From NCBI GenBank assembly GCA_039821645.1, contig JBCBNU010000032.1, positions 1 to 29,520 on the forward strand: a DNA stretch of 29,520 nt, given 5' to 3'. Positions within the stretch are counted from its first letter, which is position 1, and each line of letters begins with the position of its first letter. The notes under the pieces were generated by a model that saw only the letters and a program-made list of their open reading frames with translations, had not been told where the DNA came from and ran no database searches. The DNA comes from CALBPI01 sp039821645. GTDB lineage: Bacteria; Pseudomonadota; Gammaproteobacteria; Steroidobacterales; Woeseiaceae. A program made the translations under genes and the position numbers. Below are positions 7,113 to 14,211 of this stretch, piece after piece.

Positions 7113-7910
7113 CTACCAATCGTACAGCGGGTCTTGGAGTCCGTAATCGGATGTCTGATCCAGTCCAAGCGACATTCCTAAGGTTTGTTGTGTAGCGCTG
7201 CCCGCTAAGATTTTCGCCTTGACCATGTTTAGCATCCATTCCTCAAAGCGCATCGCCAGAGCACCGACAGCCTCCGAGGTACTGGCTTTACCCGCCCTCA
7301 AAACGTCAGGGTTTGGACCAGTGAATTCAAGAGCGAAATAGCGAGCAAGAGGGACGACGACTCCGCCGAGATGCTCGTACTCGTTCTTCTCCGCGAGGAA
7401 TACCTCAACAGATGTGCCCTCGGACGAGATCACCGATAAGCCCGCGCCTGCATAAGTGACACCCTGGTGGTCAGCCGTAACTATCCAAGCTTTGAACACA
7501 CCGTCGGTGATCCCCGACTCGTTCCGAAAAGCTTCTACAACCGGACTCTCGATAGTTTTAATCGCATCGAAACGCACATCTTGTAATCCCTCAAGCTGTA
7601 GAGCGTTGCTGACAGCTTTTCGGAATAATTTTGGACTGGTCGACGCATCTAGCTCGGGCGCAGAGATCGACAGGACTCTGGCCGTTTTGAATCCGTCGCG
7701 TGCGTAAACAATACGATTCTGGGAGTGTGCCCGCACATCGAGTGTCCAGCCCTTCAATGAGCTGTAGATTCCGTCACCAGAAAAGGGAATGTGCTCGGGC
7801 GCAACGGGAAGAAGCTGGGCGTGCGCAACACTCGTTTGCGCACCCACCCAGAGACTGATGAGCAGCAGAGTTACTGATCGAGTTAAAGAGAGACGGGGCA
7901 TCGGGTTCAC
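7113..7910 (-). CDS. Secreted protein of unknown function, upstream of the DsbC-like gene
   Basis: The product is 265 aa. Residues 1-31 form a clear Sec signal peptide ending AHA before Q32. The mature part starts with prolines and a GDGIYSSLKGWTLDVRAHS segment, then alternating strands and helices; no cysteine and no transmembrane segment is evident. The ATG at 7910 gives the full peptide; an alternative ATG at 7901 has GGTGA seven bases upstream and may be the real start. I recognise no family. The short gap to the DsbC-like gene suggests a shared transcript. Because the protein lacks cysteines it is not an obvious disulfide substrate, so the functional link is open. Base composition is a little more AT-rich than in the housekeeping genes. 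Confidence 0.65.
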   Translation of the reverse strand: MNPMPRLSLTRSVTLLLISLWVGAQTSVAHAQLLPVAPEHIPFSGDGIYSSLKGWTLDVRAHSQNRIVYARDGFKTARVLSISAPELDASTSPKLFRKAVSNALQLEGLQDVRFDAIKTIESPVVEAFRNESGITDGVFKAWIVTADHQGVTYAGAGLSVISSEGTSVEVFLAEKNEYEHLGGVVVPLARYFALEFTGPNPDVLRAGKASTSEAVGALAMRFEEWMLNMVKAKILAGSATQQTLGMSLGLDQTSDYGLQDPLYDW

Positions 7911-8045
7911 CAGTGCTGAGTCGACTGGCTAGAGGGTAACCGCTTTGTCGCTGAAAGGGGCGACCGGTTTAATCCTGTTATTGCGAATGGTCAGAAAATA
8001 GTCGATGGCGGCCAGAAGAAATCAGGCAGGTCAATAGGAAGAGAG

Positions 8046-8451
8046 TCATAAAACAATCCGGGACGGATTGCTCCATTCAACGCGAATGGTTGGCTTCAAG
8101 AAGAGCACGAAGTCAGCCAAATGATCACTTAGAAAATGTACTGTCATCGATTCGTCCCCAGGGGCCCCATCGATTTTGACGGAGCGAATGTCACGAAGCT
8201 CAAACGACGCAAGCCCGGTGCTATCGCGTCGACATGCCAAATCGATCTGAAGATATCCCGACTCGATTTCACACACGACGGAATCATCACCATTTCGATA
8301 GACGTACGTATGCCGGTTGAAAAAAAGATAGGTCCCGGTCCGTGCTTCGTGGCTCAGTCTCGAAGAAGCCAAGTAGCTCGTGTTCTTCGGGGTATTCGTC
8401 CAATTGTAGATCTTCAGAACCTACGTCTAGATCGCGACCATTGGGAAAGGG
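8046..8451 (-). pseudogene. Disrupted gene of unknown function (two reading frames)
   Basis: One minus-strand frame (8046-8372, up to a TTG) encodes a credible globular C-terminal half (VVCEIESGYLQIDL, then FELRDIRSVKI, then LADFVLFLKP and VEW). Upstream, protein-like sequence continues in a different frame (stop-free 8287-8451), an acidic segment LDVGSEDLQLDEYPEEHELL ending near a run of seven A/T bases at about 8314. The two together look like one small protein split by a frameshift near that homopolymer. A further frame change or stop lies near 8427-8454, so no intact start is visible. I do not recognise the family. Alternatively only the 8046-8372 frame is expressed, from TTG. Confidence 0.4.
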
Positions 8452-8571
8452 TTAATTTGCGCTTCCCGCGTTTCCGCCGAAAGGCTGGCACTGAGCCTCG
8501 GGTCTCTGCGTAACACCAGTCTTTGAACTATATCGATCAATGCTCACACAACCAACACGAGGAGCTTTGAA

Positions 8572-8643
8572 ATGGATATAGAACCCAAGTCACGTATTCC
8601 CTGGAACAAAGGCAAGCTAGTTGGTCAGAAATCACCGTTGACA
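8572..8643 (+). pseudogene. N-terminal stub of a tyrosine recombinase (integrase)
   Basis: An ATG with a good ribosome site (AGGAG, seven bases upstream) starts a frame whose first 24 residues (MDIEPKSRIPWNKGKLVGQK, then SPLT) match, from memory, the characteristic N-terminus of a short (about 200 aa) tyrosine-type site-specific integrase found in many proteobacteria. After codon 24 the family continues with a KxKEIWAIR-like helix, but here the sequence changes abruptly to non-coding-looking DNA in all frames. The open frame continues by chance to 8877. The stub is therefore a remnant: the catalytic R-H-R-Y residues are absent. It lies about 520 bp from the 3' end of tRNA-Ser. Confidence 0.75.
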
Positions 8644-8801
8644 CAGCAGCGTAAGCTTCCCCAGCTGAGCGACAGCAAAGGGTCACTAGTCGTAAGTATA
8701 GCTGACGTTCGACTGCTTGCTGGACTCGGCCACTACCCGTTACTTGGTTTCTCGACACCGACCTGCGCGTACACCTTTCTCTTGAACCCGCCTCGACGGT
8801 C
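8644..8801. other. Non-coding filler after the integrase stub
   Basis: I see no credible gene here in any frame. A 12-base near-repeat (GTAAGCTTCCCC at 8651-8662; GTCAGCTTCCCA at 8811-8822) brackets most of the stretch and may be chance. A short GCTG-N5-CAGC inverted repeat lies at about 8664-8676. This is the DNA that replaced the rest of the integrase. Confidence 0.35.
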
Positions 8802-9147
8802 TTATTGCTCGTCAGCTTCCCATAGGTTTAGCCCCTGCGCGGGAAAAAAATGCGTTTCTCCTGGTGACGCGTCTTGACTGTCTCGCTCGTTGGCCGCGAA
8901 AAGTATGAACAGCGACTCGGCGTCTATATCGAAGACATCCTGTTCACCGTACACGCATTCAATCTCAGGGTGTTCGGATACTCCGATGAACCGAATGCGC
9001 TCGCCTTCGTACCCCAATTGCAGCGCTTTCTCGCAGAAGTAGTCGAAGCTATCGTGTTCGGCAGATAACGGATAACCCAGTTCGGCAAGTAGACGTCGAG
9101 CCTCTTCTTTCGGCGTCCAGAGTTCTTGCTTTCGTCCGAAAGAACAT
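8802..9147 (-). pseudogene. Frameshifted small acidic protein gene of unknown family
   Basis: A minus-strand frame ending at TAA 8802 reads convincingly as protein (KQELWTPKEEARRLLAELGY, then YFCEKALQLGYEGERIRFIG, then ECVYGEQDVFDIDAESLFIL) but has no ATG, GTG or TTG before 9017, where most of the N-terminal half would be lost. An ATG at 9147, 19 bases beyond the tRNA CCA end, starts MFF in another frame. Removing one T from the TTT at 9139-9141 joins it cleanly to give MFFGRKQELW and a protein of about 114 aa. One inserted base is therefore the likely lesion. The function is unknown. Alternatives are a sequencing error or translation from TTG 9017. Confidence 0.55.
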
Positions 9148-9165
9148 AAACCTACGCGCTAGAAG

Positions 9166-9256
<91 letters not shown>

Positions 9257-9316
9257 CAATTGTTGCTGGTCGCCGTGTCTGCCTGGCTAGCGACACGGGC
9301 CGCGCATGCTACAGGG

Positions 9317-9553
9317 CTATTCGTCCGTTGCAAACCGCGGCGGCTTCTCCAGACACTCGCTGCTGACATCTGGCGGTGTGCTGGCTACCGGAATCTCGAG
9401 TCGCGATTCCGTTGGCAGCCCATCCTCTGCGTCCGGAATTCGGATCGGAGGCGTTTCTCGCACGCCCTGATAGTCAGTCCGGTTTTCACACCGACCGGGA
9501 CCGGCGCACGCACTGACGCTCGCAACCACCAGACAAAGCACTAACAGTCTCAT
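9317..9553 (-). CDS. Tiny lipoprotein coupled to dapA (BamC-N-terminus-like?)
   Basis: The product is 78 aa, with a lipoprotein signal peptide ending VSAC (lipidated C16) followed by a low-complexity, proline-rich, probably unfolded chain with two further cysteines (C22, C67). The start overlaps the dapA stop as ATGA (9550-9553). In many gammaproteobacteria the gene after dapA is bamC, whose N-terminal 60-70 residues are an unfolded lasso that lies on BamD. The segment YQGVRETPPIRIPDAEDGL has that flavour, but the two folded BamC helix-grip domains are missing. It could be a lasso-only BamC or an unrelated small lipoprotein. The lipobox and coupling are seen; the BamC relation is inference. 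Confidence 0.75.
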   Translation of the reverse strand: MRLLVLCLVVASVSACAGPGRCENRTDYQGVRETPPIRIPDAEDGLPTESRLEIPVASTPPDVSSECLEKPPRFATDE

Positions 9554-10425
9554 ATCAAATCCGCATTCTTCATAGCCGTGACGACCTGTTCATGATGTTC
9601 GCCAGCGAGCGTCACGAGCGGCGAGCGTATCGACCCGTCGCCAAATCCGAGCTTGCTCAGCGCCCACTTCACGGGAATGGGGTTCGACTCGACGAACATC
9701 GCTTCGTTCAATGCCGCCAGGCGCGCGTCAATCAACTTCGCCTTTTTCTTCTTGCCTGCAATCGACTTTTTGCACAAATCGCTCATCAGGGCCGGAGCAA
9801 CATTTCCAGTCACCGATACGACGCCGTGCCCTCCTCTCAGCATGAATTCACACCCGGTGAAGTCATCGCCCGAGAAGAACCCAAAACCGTAGGGGCAAAC
9901 CGCCTGTTGCGCCGCCAGGCGATCCAGATCGCCAGTGGCGTCCTTGATCGCAACGATTCGCTCGTGCTGCGCCAACTCAGCCACCGTATCCGGAAGCATG
10001 TCCCCGACAGTTCTGCCCGGCACGTTGTAGAGCATGATCGGCTTGCTGACTGCGTCCGCGATCGCCGTAAAGTGGTTCACGAGCCCACGTTGTGGTGGCT
10101 TGTTGTAGTACGGCACCACCAGCAGGAAGCCGTCGACACCGTCGATATCGGTCGCCACTGACAGATCGACCGACTGACTGGTCGAGTTTGAGCCCGTGCC
10201 CGCGATGACCTGCATCCGCCCGGCGATCATCTCGACGGAACGCCCCACTAGCTCAGCGTGCTCGTCGCGTGTCAGCGTCGCCGACTCGCCGGTCGTCCCG
10301 CCGATCACCAAACCGTCGGTGCCGGAGCTCGCGTGCCAGTCGATCAGTCGTTTGAGCGTCGCGTAATCAACGTCACCACCGGCCTCGAAAGGCGTGATGA
10401 GCGCGACTAGACTGCCTGAAAACAT
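9550..10425 (-). CDS. dapA: 4-hydroxy-tetrahydrodipicolinate synthase
   Basis: The product is 291 aa, the standard length. It condenses pyruvate and aspartate semialdehyde in the first committed step of lysine and diaminopimelate synthesis in the cytoplasm. The (beta/alpha)8 barrel motifs are in place: GGTTGES with T44 and T45, the Tyr of LYNVPGRT at 133 with R138, and the Schiff-base lysine K161 in AIKDATGD. These match the E. coli numbering exactly. A GGAG ribosome site precedes ATG 10425. It is divergent from gcvR, as in other gammaproteobacteria, and translationally coupled to the small lipoprotein gene downstream. Confidence 0.98.
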   Translation of the reverse strand: MFSGSLVALITPFEAGGDVDYATLKRLIDWHASSGTDGLVIGGTTGESATLTRDEHAELVGRSVEMIAGRMQVIAGTGSNSTSQSVDLSVATDIDGVDGFLLVVPYYNKPPQRGLVNHFTAIADAVSKPIMLYNVPGRTVGDMLPDTVAELAQHERIVAIKDATGDLDRLAAQQAVCPYGFGFFSGDDFTGCEFMLRGGHGVVSVTGNVAPALMSDLCKKSIAGKKKKAKLIDARLAALNEAMFVESNPIPVKWALSKLGFGDGSIRSPLVTLAGEHHEQVVTAMKNADLI

Positions 10426-10495
10426 GCGGGGCTCCGAAATTTCAAGCCCGCAAGTTTAATCGCACGGATCACTTCGCGGCAAGCGGGAATAGGCG

Positions 10496-10539
10496 TACAA
10501 TCAAGGGTTTCCCCGATCTGGCGGCCCCTCATCGCCGCC
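10496..10539 (+). promoter_or_regulatory. Possible gcvR promoter and leader hairpin
   Basis: TACAAT at 10496-10501 is a plausible -10; the matching -35 (TTCGCG at 10473-10478) is weak. The leader then contains a perfect GGCGGC-N8-GCCGCC hairpin at 10520-10539, ten bases before the gcvR ATG. No Shine-Dalgarno is visible before gcvR, so the hairpin sits where the ribosome must load. The hairpin is seen; the promoter is tentative. Confidence 0.35.
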
Positions 10540-10548
10540 CCAGAATTT

Positions 10549-11079
10549 ATGTCACAACTGATTGTTATTTCGGCCGTCGGCACGGATCGAACCGGTGTGG
10601 TACACGACCTCTCGCAAGTGGTCCTTAAGAACGACGGCAACATCCTCGAAAGCCGCATGGTCAATCTCGGCAGCGAGTTTGCGATGTTGCTGCTGGTCTC
10701 GGGCCACTGGCACACCATCGGCAAGCTCGAATCCGCCCTTGACGCCTTCGGCGAGACGGCCGACCTGTCCATCAGCGTGCGCAAGACCACCCGCAAGAGC
10801 GAGGCGGAACCCGAAATCCCATATGCGGTGGATATCGTTTGCCTCGATCAGGAAGGCATCGTTTACAACGTATCAGGCTTCTTCAGCTCGCGAAGCGTCG
10901 GCATCGGCGAGTTCAACACGCGCAGCTATCCGGCTGCCCACACCGGCGCGCCGATGTTCAGCGTCCAGGCCACGGTCCATATCCCGGCCAGCATGGGCAT
11001 CGCGCCTCTGCGTGAAGAGTTCATGCAGTTCTGCGACCACATGAACATCGACGGCATTCTCGAACCCATCAAAGTCTAA
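10549..11079 (+). CDS. gcvR: Glycine-cleavage-system repressor, double ACT-domain protein
   Basis: The product is 176 aa. Two ACT domains are visible. The first (about 2-80) has VGTDRTGVVHDLSQVVLKNDGNILESRM, shown here as its two halves VGTDRTGVVHDL and NILESRM. The second (about 92-170) starts VDIVCLDQEGIVYNVSGFF. Proteins with this layout next to dapA and bcp are GcvR, which in E. coli binds GcvA and glycine to repress the gcvTHP operon; it does not itself bind DNA. It is 13 bp upstream of bcp, which has its own AAGGAGG site, so both are probably on one transcript. gcvA and gcvTHP are not in this window, so the role is assigned by homology and synteny. Confidence 0.9.
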   Translation: MSQLIVISAVGTDRTGVVHDLSQVVLKNDGNILESRMVNLGSEFAMLLLVSGHWHTIGKLESALDAFGETADLSISVRKTTRKSEAEPEIPYAVDIVCLDQEGIVYNVSGFFSSRSVGIGEFNTRSYPAAHTGAPMFSVQATVHIPASMGIAPLREEFMQFCDHMNIDGILEPIKV

Positions 11080-11092
11080 GGAGGACACCCCC

Positions 11093-11569
11093 ATGGCAGG
11101 ACCTGCACTCAACCGCGTCGTTAAGGATTTCAAGGCGCCGGCAACTAGCGAAACCGAAGTACAGCTAAAAGCGCTGCGCGGCAAACAGGTGGTGCTCTAC
11201 TTCTATCCGAAAGACAACACCCCAGGCTGCACCAACGAGAGCAAAGATTTTTCTGCGTTGCACAGTAAGTTTAAGCGTGCCAACACGGTCATCTTCGGCA
11301 TATCGCGAGACTCTATTGCATCTCATGAGAAGTTCAAGGCGAAGTTTGAGATGCCTTTTGAGCTGATTTCCGACGCAGATGAGGCGCTCTGCGGGTACTT
11401 CGACGTGATCAAGGAAAAGAACATGTACGGGAAGAAGGTAATGGGTATCGAGCGCTCCACATTTTTGATCGATGCCGATGGCAAACTTCGCGAAGAATGG
11501 CGTAAGGTAAAAGTGCCTGGTCATGCTGATGCGGTACTGGAGGCCGCGAAAGTACTGAACAAGGGCTGA
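11093..11569 (+). CDS. bcp: Thiol peroxidase, PrxQ/Bcp family
   Basis: The product is 158 aa. The peroxidatic cysteine C46 lies in the family signature PKDNTPGCTNES. The rest of the thioredoxin-fold core is present, including ISRDS and GIERSTFLID. Bcp reduces hydrogen and organic peroxides in the cytoplasm using thioredoxin. The E. coli resolving cysteine five residues on (C50) is replaced by lysine. The only other cysteine is C100 (EALCGYFDV), so this is a PrxQ variant without the alpha-2 resolving cysteine. It has an AAGGAGG ribosome site and sits between gcvR and bepA, matching gammaproteobacterial order. Confidence 0.95.
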   Translation: MAGPALNRVVKDFKAPATSETEVQLKALRGKQVVLYFYPKDNTPGCTNESKDFSALHSKFKRANTVIFGISRDSIASHEKFKAKFEMPFELISDADEALCGYFDVIKEKNMYGKKVMGIERSTFLIDADGKLREEWRKVKVPGHADAVLEAAKVLNKG

Positions 11570-11607
11570 TGCGGAACACACTGAGTGGATGAGGGTCTGA
11601 ACTGCTG

Positions 11608-13095
11608 ATGCAAGCGATTCGCACACTGCTGACTATCCTTGGCGCGGCCATTCTGGTCGCGCTCGCGGGCAGCGCTGCGCCCGATGCCAACGCACAGGAC
11701 TTTGAACTGCCCAACATCGGCAGCCCGGCCGACGCTCTGCTGCCGCGCAATGAAGAGGCCCGGATCGGCCGCCAGATGATGCGTATGTTCTATGCGCGCG
11801 ACATGGTCGTCGATGATCCCGAGTTGACCGAATATATCAATGCACTTGGCAACGAACTGGTTGGCCACGCCAACAATGGCGATTACAACTTCGAGTTCTT
11901 TGTCGTTGCGGATCCTTCGGTCAACGCATTCGCGTTGCCGGGTGGTTTCATTGGCGTACACACGGGCCTGATCCAACTCACTCGCGGTGAGGACGAGTTG
12001 GCGAGTGTGCTCGCGCACGAAATCGCCCACGTCACACAACGTCACATCGCGCGCACGATCCACGACAACTCCCGAGCGAGCATCCTGACGATGGCGGCGA
12101 TGCTCGGCGCGATTGCGTTGTCTGCGGCCACCGGCGCCGGTGGTGAGGTAATCGAGGGAGCGATTGCCACCACGCAGGCCGTCTCAGTGCAGAGCCAGAT
12201 CAACTTCACACGTGGTTACGAGTATGAGGCTGACCGCGTCGGCATTAACACGCTCGCGCAGGCCGGTTTCCAGGCAGACGCGATGGCCGACTTTTTCGCG
12301 AGAATGGGCAAACGCACGAACAGCTCACTCAACACAAGCCTCGATCAGTTCGAGTATCTGCGCACGCATCCGGTTTCCAGCTCTCGGACTGCTGAAGCCA
12401 AAGCACGGGCCCGTAAAATGCGGCCTATTGAGCCGCGCGAAGATAGCGTGAGCTATGGATTGATGAAGGCCCGTACCCACGCGCTGTTCAGCGATTCAAC
12501 AGCCATTGCACTGGCATACTTCAACGCGGAAACCGATGCGAGCCTGTACGGTCGCGGCTTGGTGGCACTCGCCGAGGATAAGCCGTTCGATGCTGTCGAG
12601 ATCTTCGAGGAGCTGATCGAAGATCAGAAAGAAGTGATTCCGTATCACATCGCGCTCGCACAAGCGTTAGTGGCCGCCGATGATGTGCCAAGAGCGCTCG
12701 ACACGCTCGCTAAAGCGCAAGAGCTCTTCCCACGCAATGTTCCGCTGACGATCCGCTACGCCAAGATTCTGCTGGATACAGGCCGCGCTGAGCAGGCGCA
12801 CGCCCTGCTCCTCGACCTTCTGAACAACGTGCCGCCGACGCCCGAACAGGTTCGCCTGATTGCACGCGCTGCGATCGACTCGGGCCAGACGGCAGAGGCA
12901 CACTACTACATGGCCGAATACAACATCATGACCGGCAACCTGGTGCAGGCTGTGATCCTCCTGCGCCGTGCATCCAGATTGGCTGGCGTCACGGAAATCC
13001 AGAGAGCAAGATTTCTGGCGCGCGCTGACTTCGTCAGTGAGTACTTATCCGAAGCGCAGAGGGTTGAGGTCCGGCGCGATCGTGGCTCTTCCTGA
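11608..13095 (+). CDS. bepA: Periplasmic M48 metalloprotease and chaperone BepA
   Basis: The product is 495 aa with a Sec signal peptide (cleavage near ANAQ, residues 27-30). The M48 zinc site is intact: HEIAH at 137-141 and the third ligand in EYEAD (E205 with D209). A THP segment supplies the later active-site histidine (RTHPVSSS). The last 200 residues form four or so TPR-like helix pairs, as in E. coli BepA, which uses them to contact BamA and LptD. BepA clears or helps mature stalled LptD and so maintains the outer membrane. It is 38 bp after bcp and 33 bp before mlaA, an arrangement that groups envelope functions. Confidence 0.93.
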   Translation: MQAIRTLLTILGAAILVALAGSAAPDANAQDFELPNIGSPADALLPRNEEARIGRQMMRMFYARDMVVDDPELTEYINALGNELVGHANNGDYNFEFFVVADPSVNAFALPGGFIGVHTGLIQLTRGEDELASVLAHEIAHVTQRHIARTIHDNSRASILTMAAMLGAIALSAATGAGGEVIEGAIATTQAVSVQSQINFTRGYEYEADRVGINTLAQAGFQADAMADFFARMGKRTNSSLNTSLDQFEYLRTHPVSSSRTAEAKARARKMRPIEPREDSVSYGLMKARTHALFSDSTAIALAYFNAETDASLYGRGLVALAEDKPFDAVEIFEELIEDQKEVIPYHIALAQALVAADDVPRALDTLAKAQELFPRNVPLTIRYAKILLDTGRAEQAHALLLDLLNNVPPTPEQVRLIARAAIDSGQTAEAHYYMAEYNIMTGNLVQAVILLRRASRLAGVTEIQRARFLARADFVSEYLSEAQRVEVRRDRGSS

Positions 13096-13128
13096 GTCGA
13101 TCCGAGCGCACATCACAAGGCATAACGA

Positions 13129-13887
13129 ATGAAAACGACAGGGAATAGACGGGGCGTGTGTCTCGTTGCACTGGCGGGCTTAGCCCTCGCGGGATGTGCG
13201 AGCACCGGTGAGAAAGTCTCGATGAGCGATCCTTGGGAACCCTATAACCGTCGTGTGAACAGCTTCAACAATGGCGTGGATCGCGTGTTGCTCAAACCGC
13301 TAGCCAAGGGCTACAGGTTCATTACCCCCGATCCCGTCGAACGCGGTGTCTCGAACGTGTTTTCCAATCTGAGAACACCGATCAGCATCGTGAACAATCT
13401 CTTGCAGGGCAAACCGGGCTCTGCGTTGTCAGAGACAGGGCGACTGGTGGTTAACTCGACCATCGGACTTGCGGGCATCTTCGATCCGGCAAGCGCCATG
13501 GGGCTCGATCAAAAGAGCGAAGACTTCGGTCAAACCATGGCGGTTTGGGGCGTACCGAGTGGGCCTTATTTCGTACTACCGTTCTGGGGACCGTCGACGG
13601 TGAGAAGCGCCGTGGGTCAGGTGCCTAATCAGCTGGCACACGGTCGAAATTTCTTCGAGACCGGCGTACGCGACAAGCTTTTCATCAGCGAAATCATCAC
13701 TGGTCGTGCATCGCTTCTGGCGCTCGACAGCCAGATTGCCGCATCCAATGATCCCTACATCTTCGTGCGTGAAGCGTATCTGCAGAACCGCAATTTCGTG
13801 ATCTACGACGGGAACCCGCCGATCGAAGAAGACGAGTTCGAGGATGATTTCGACGAAGACCTGGATAGCTTCGACGACGATCTTTGA
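13129..13887 (+). CDS. mlaA: Outer-membrane lipoprotein MlaA (VacJ)
   Basis: The product is 252 aa. The lipobox LAGC gives lipidated C23, followed by the family start DPWEPYNRRVNSFN. The conserved core is present (RFITPDPVERGVSNVFSNL, then QTMAVWGVPSGPYFVLPFWG, then GPSTVR). MlaA forms a ring in the inner leaflet of the outer membrane that takes surface-misplaced phospholipids and passes them to MlaC. The C-terminus is an unusual run of Asp and Glu of about 20 residues. The gene ends only 3 bp from the oppositely oriented mlaB, so mlaA faces the remaining mla genes. In E. coli mlaA lies elsewhere in the genome. Confidence 0.96.
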   Translation: MKTTGNRRGVCLVALAGLALAGCASTGEKVSMSDPWEPYNRRVNSFNNGVDRVLLKPLAKGYRFITPDPVERGVSNVFSNLRTPISIVNNLLQGKPGSALSETGRLVVNSTIGLAGIFDPASAMGLDQKSEDFGQTMAVWGVPSGPYFVLPFWGPSTVRSAVGQVPNQLAHGRNFFETGVRDKLFISEIITGRASLLALDSQIAASNDPYIFVREAYLQNRNFVIYDGNPPIEEDEFEDDFDEDLDSFDDDL

Positions 13888-13890
13888 GGT

Positions 13891-14211
13891 CTACATAAAC
13901 CCCTTCCAGCGCTCGCCTGCTTCCAGCAGCCCCTCTACCTCGCTGATCGCAGCGATGTTCAGCAACTTCTCGGGCGTGTTCTCATAGATCATCTCGCGAA
14001 CACTGTGGTTGGCCCAAGTCACCCATTCGATCAGCAGCGCAAGTCCGGCGCTGTCGGAGTCCGTGATACTGGACAGATCGACGACGATCCGGCTGTGCGG
14101 CTCGAACAATTTGGTCGCACGATCGAGCAACCCACCCACCGAATCGAAGGTCAGTGGGCCTTCGATCGAAAACGTGCCCTCTTCATCGCCTTCGACGATT
14201 GTCGCTCGCAT
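13891..14211 (-). CDS. mlaB: STAS-domain protein MlaB of the Mla transporter
   Basis: The product is 106 aa, a single STAS domain. The expected strand (FSIEGPLTF) and the switch loop DLSSITDSDSAGLALLIEW are visible. MlaB binds the MlaF ATPase in the cytoplasm and is needed for transporter stability and activity. The ATG shares its A with the mlaC stop (TGATG). It is the last gene of the mlaFEDCB operon. In E. coli the cluster runs close to kdsD/kdsC genes; here mlaA follows in the opposite direction. Confidence 0.92.
   Translation of the reverse strand: MRATIVEGDEEGTFSIEGPLTFDSVGGLLDRATKLFEPHSRIVVDLSSITDSDSAGLALLIEWVTWANHSVREMIYENTPEKLLNIAAISEVEGLLEAGERWKGFM

Larger units (their letters stand above)
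7930..9165. mobile_element. Decayed accessory patch next to tRNA-Ser
   Basis: This stretch lies between the secreted-protein gene and the CCA end of tRNA-Ser(GGA). It is visibly more AT-rich than its surroundings. It contains an integrase stub and two genes readable only through frameshifts, and no intact conserved gene. tRNA 3' ends are standard integration sites for tyrosine recombinases, so a degraded integrated element is the simplest reading. I found no copy of the tRNA 3' end at the far side, so the element's outer limit is a guess. Confidence 0.45.

Noticed and set aside
8136..8513. A 125-codon plus-strand frame through the accessory patch
   Set aside because: It has no ribosome site, its composition is not protein-like, and it is antisense to the more credible minus-strand frame at 8046-8372.
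8651..8822. Near-repeat GTmAGCTTCCCm at 8651 and 8811 as attachment sites
   Set aside because: Only about ten of twelve bases match, with no relation to the tRNA 3' end; likely coincidence.
8644..8877. Continuation of the integrase frame to a 101-aa protein
   Set aside because: After codon 24 the residues no longer resemble the integrase or any folded protein and overlap the minus-strand gene; it is a chance open frame.
9273..9298. Hairpin CCGTGTC-N12-GACACGG as a terminator between the lipoprotein and tRNA-Ser
   Set aside because: No U-tract follows on the minus strand, and a terminator there would separate the tRNA from its only visible upstream transcript.
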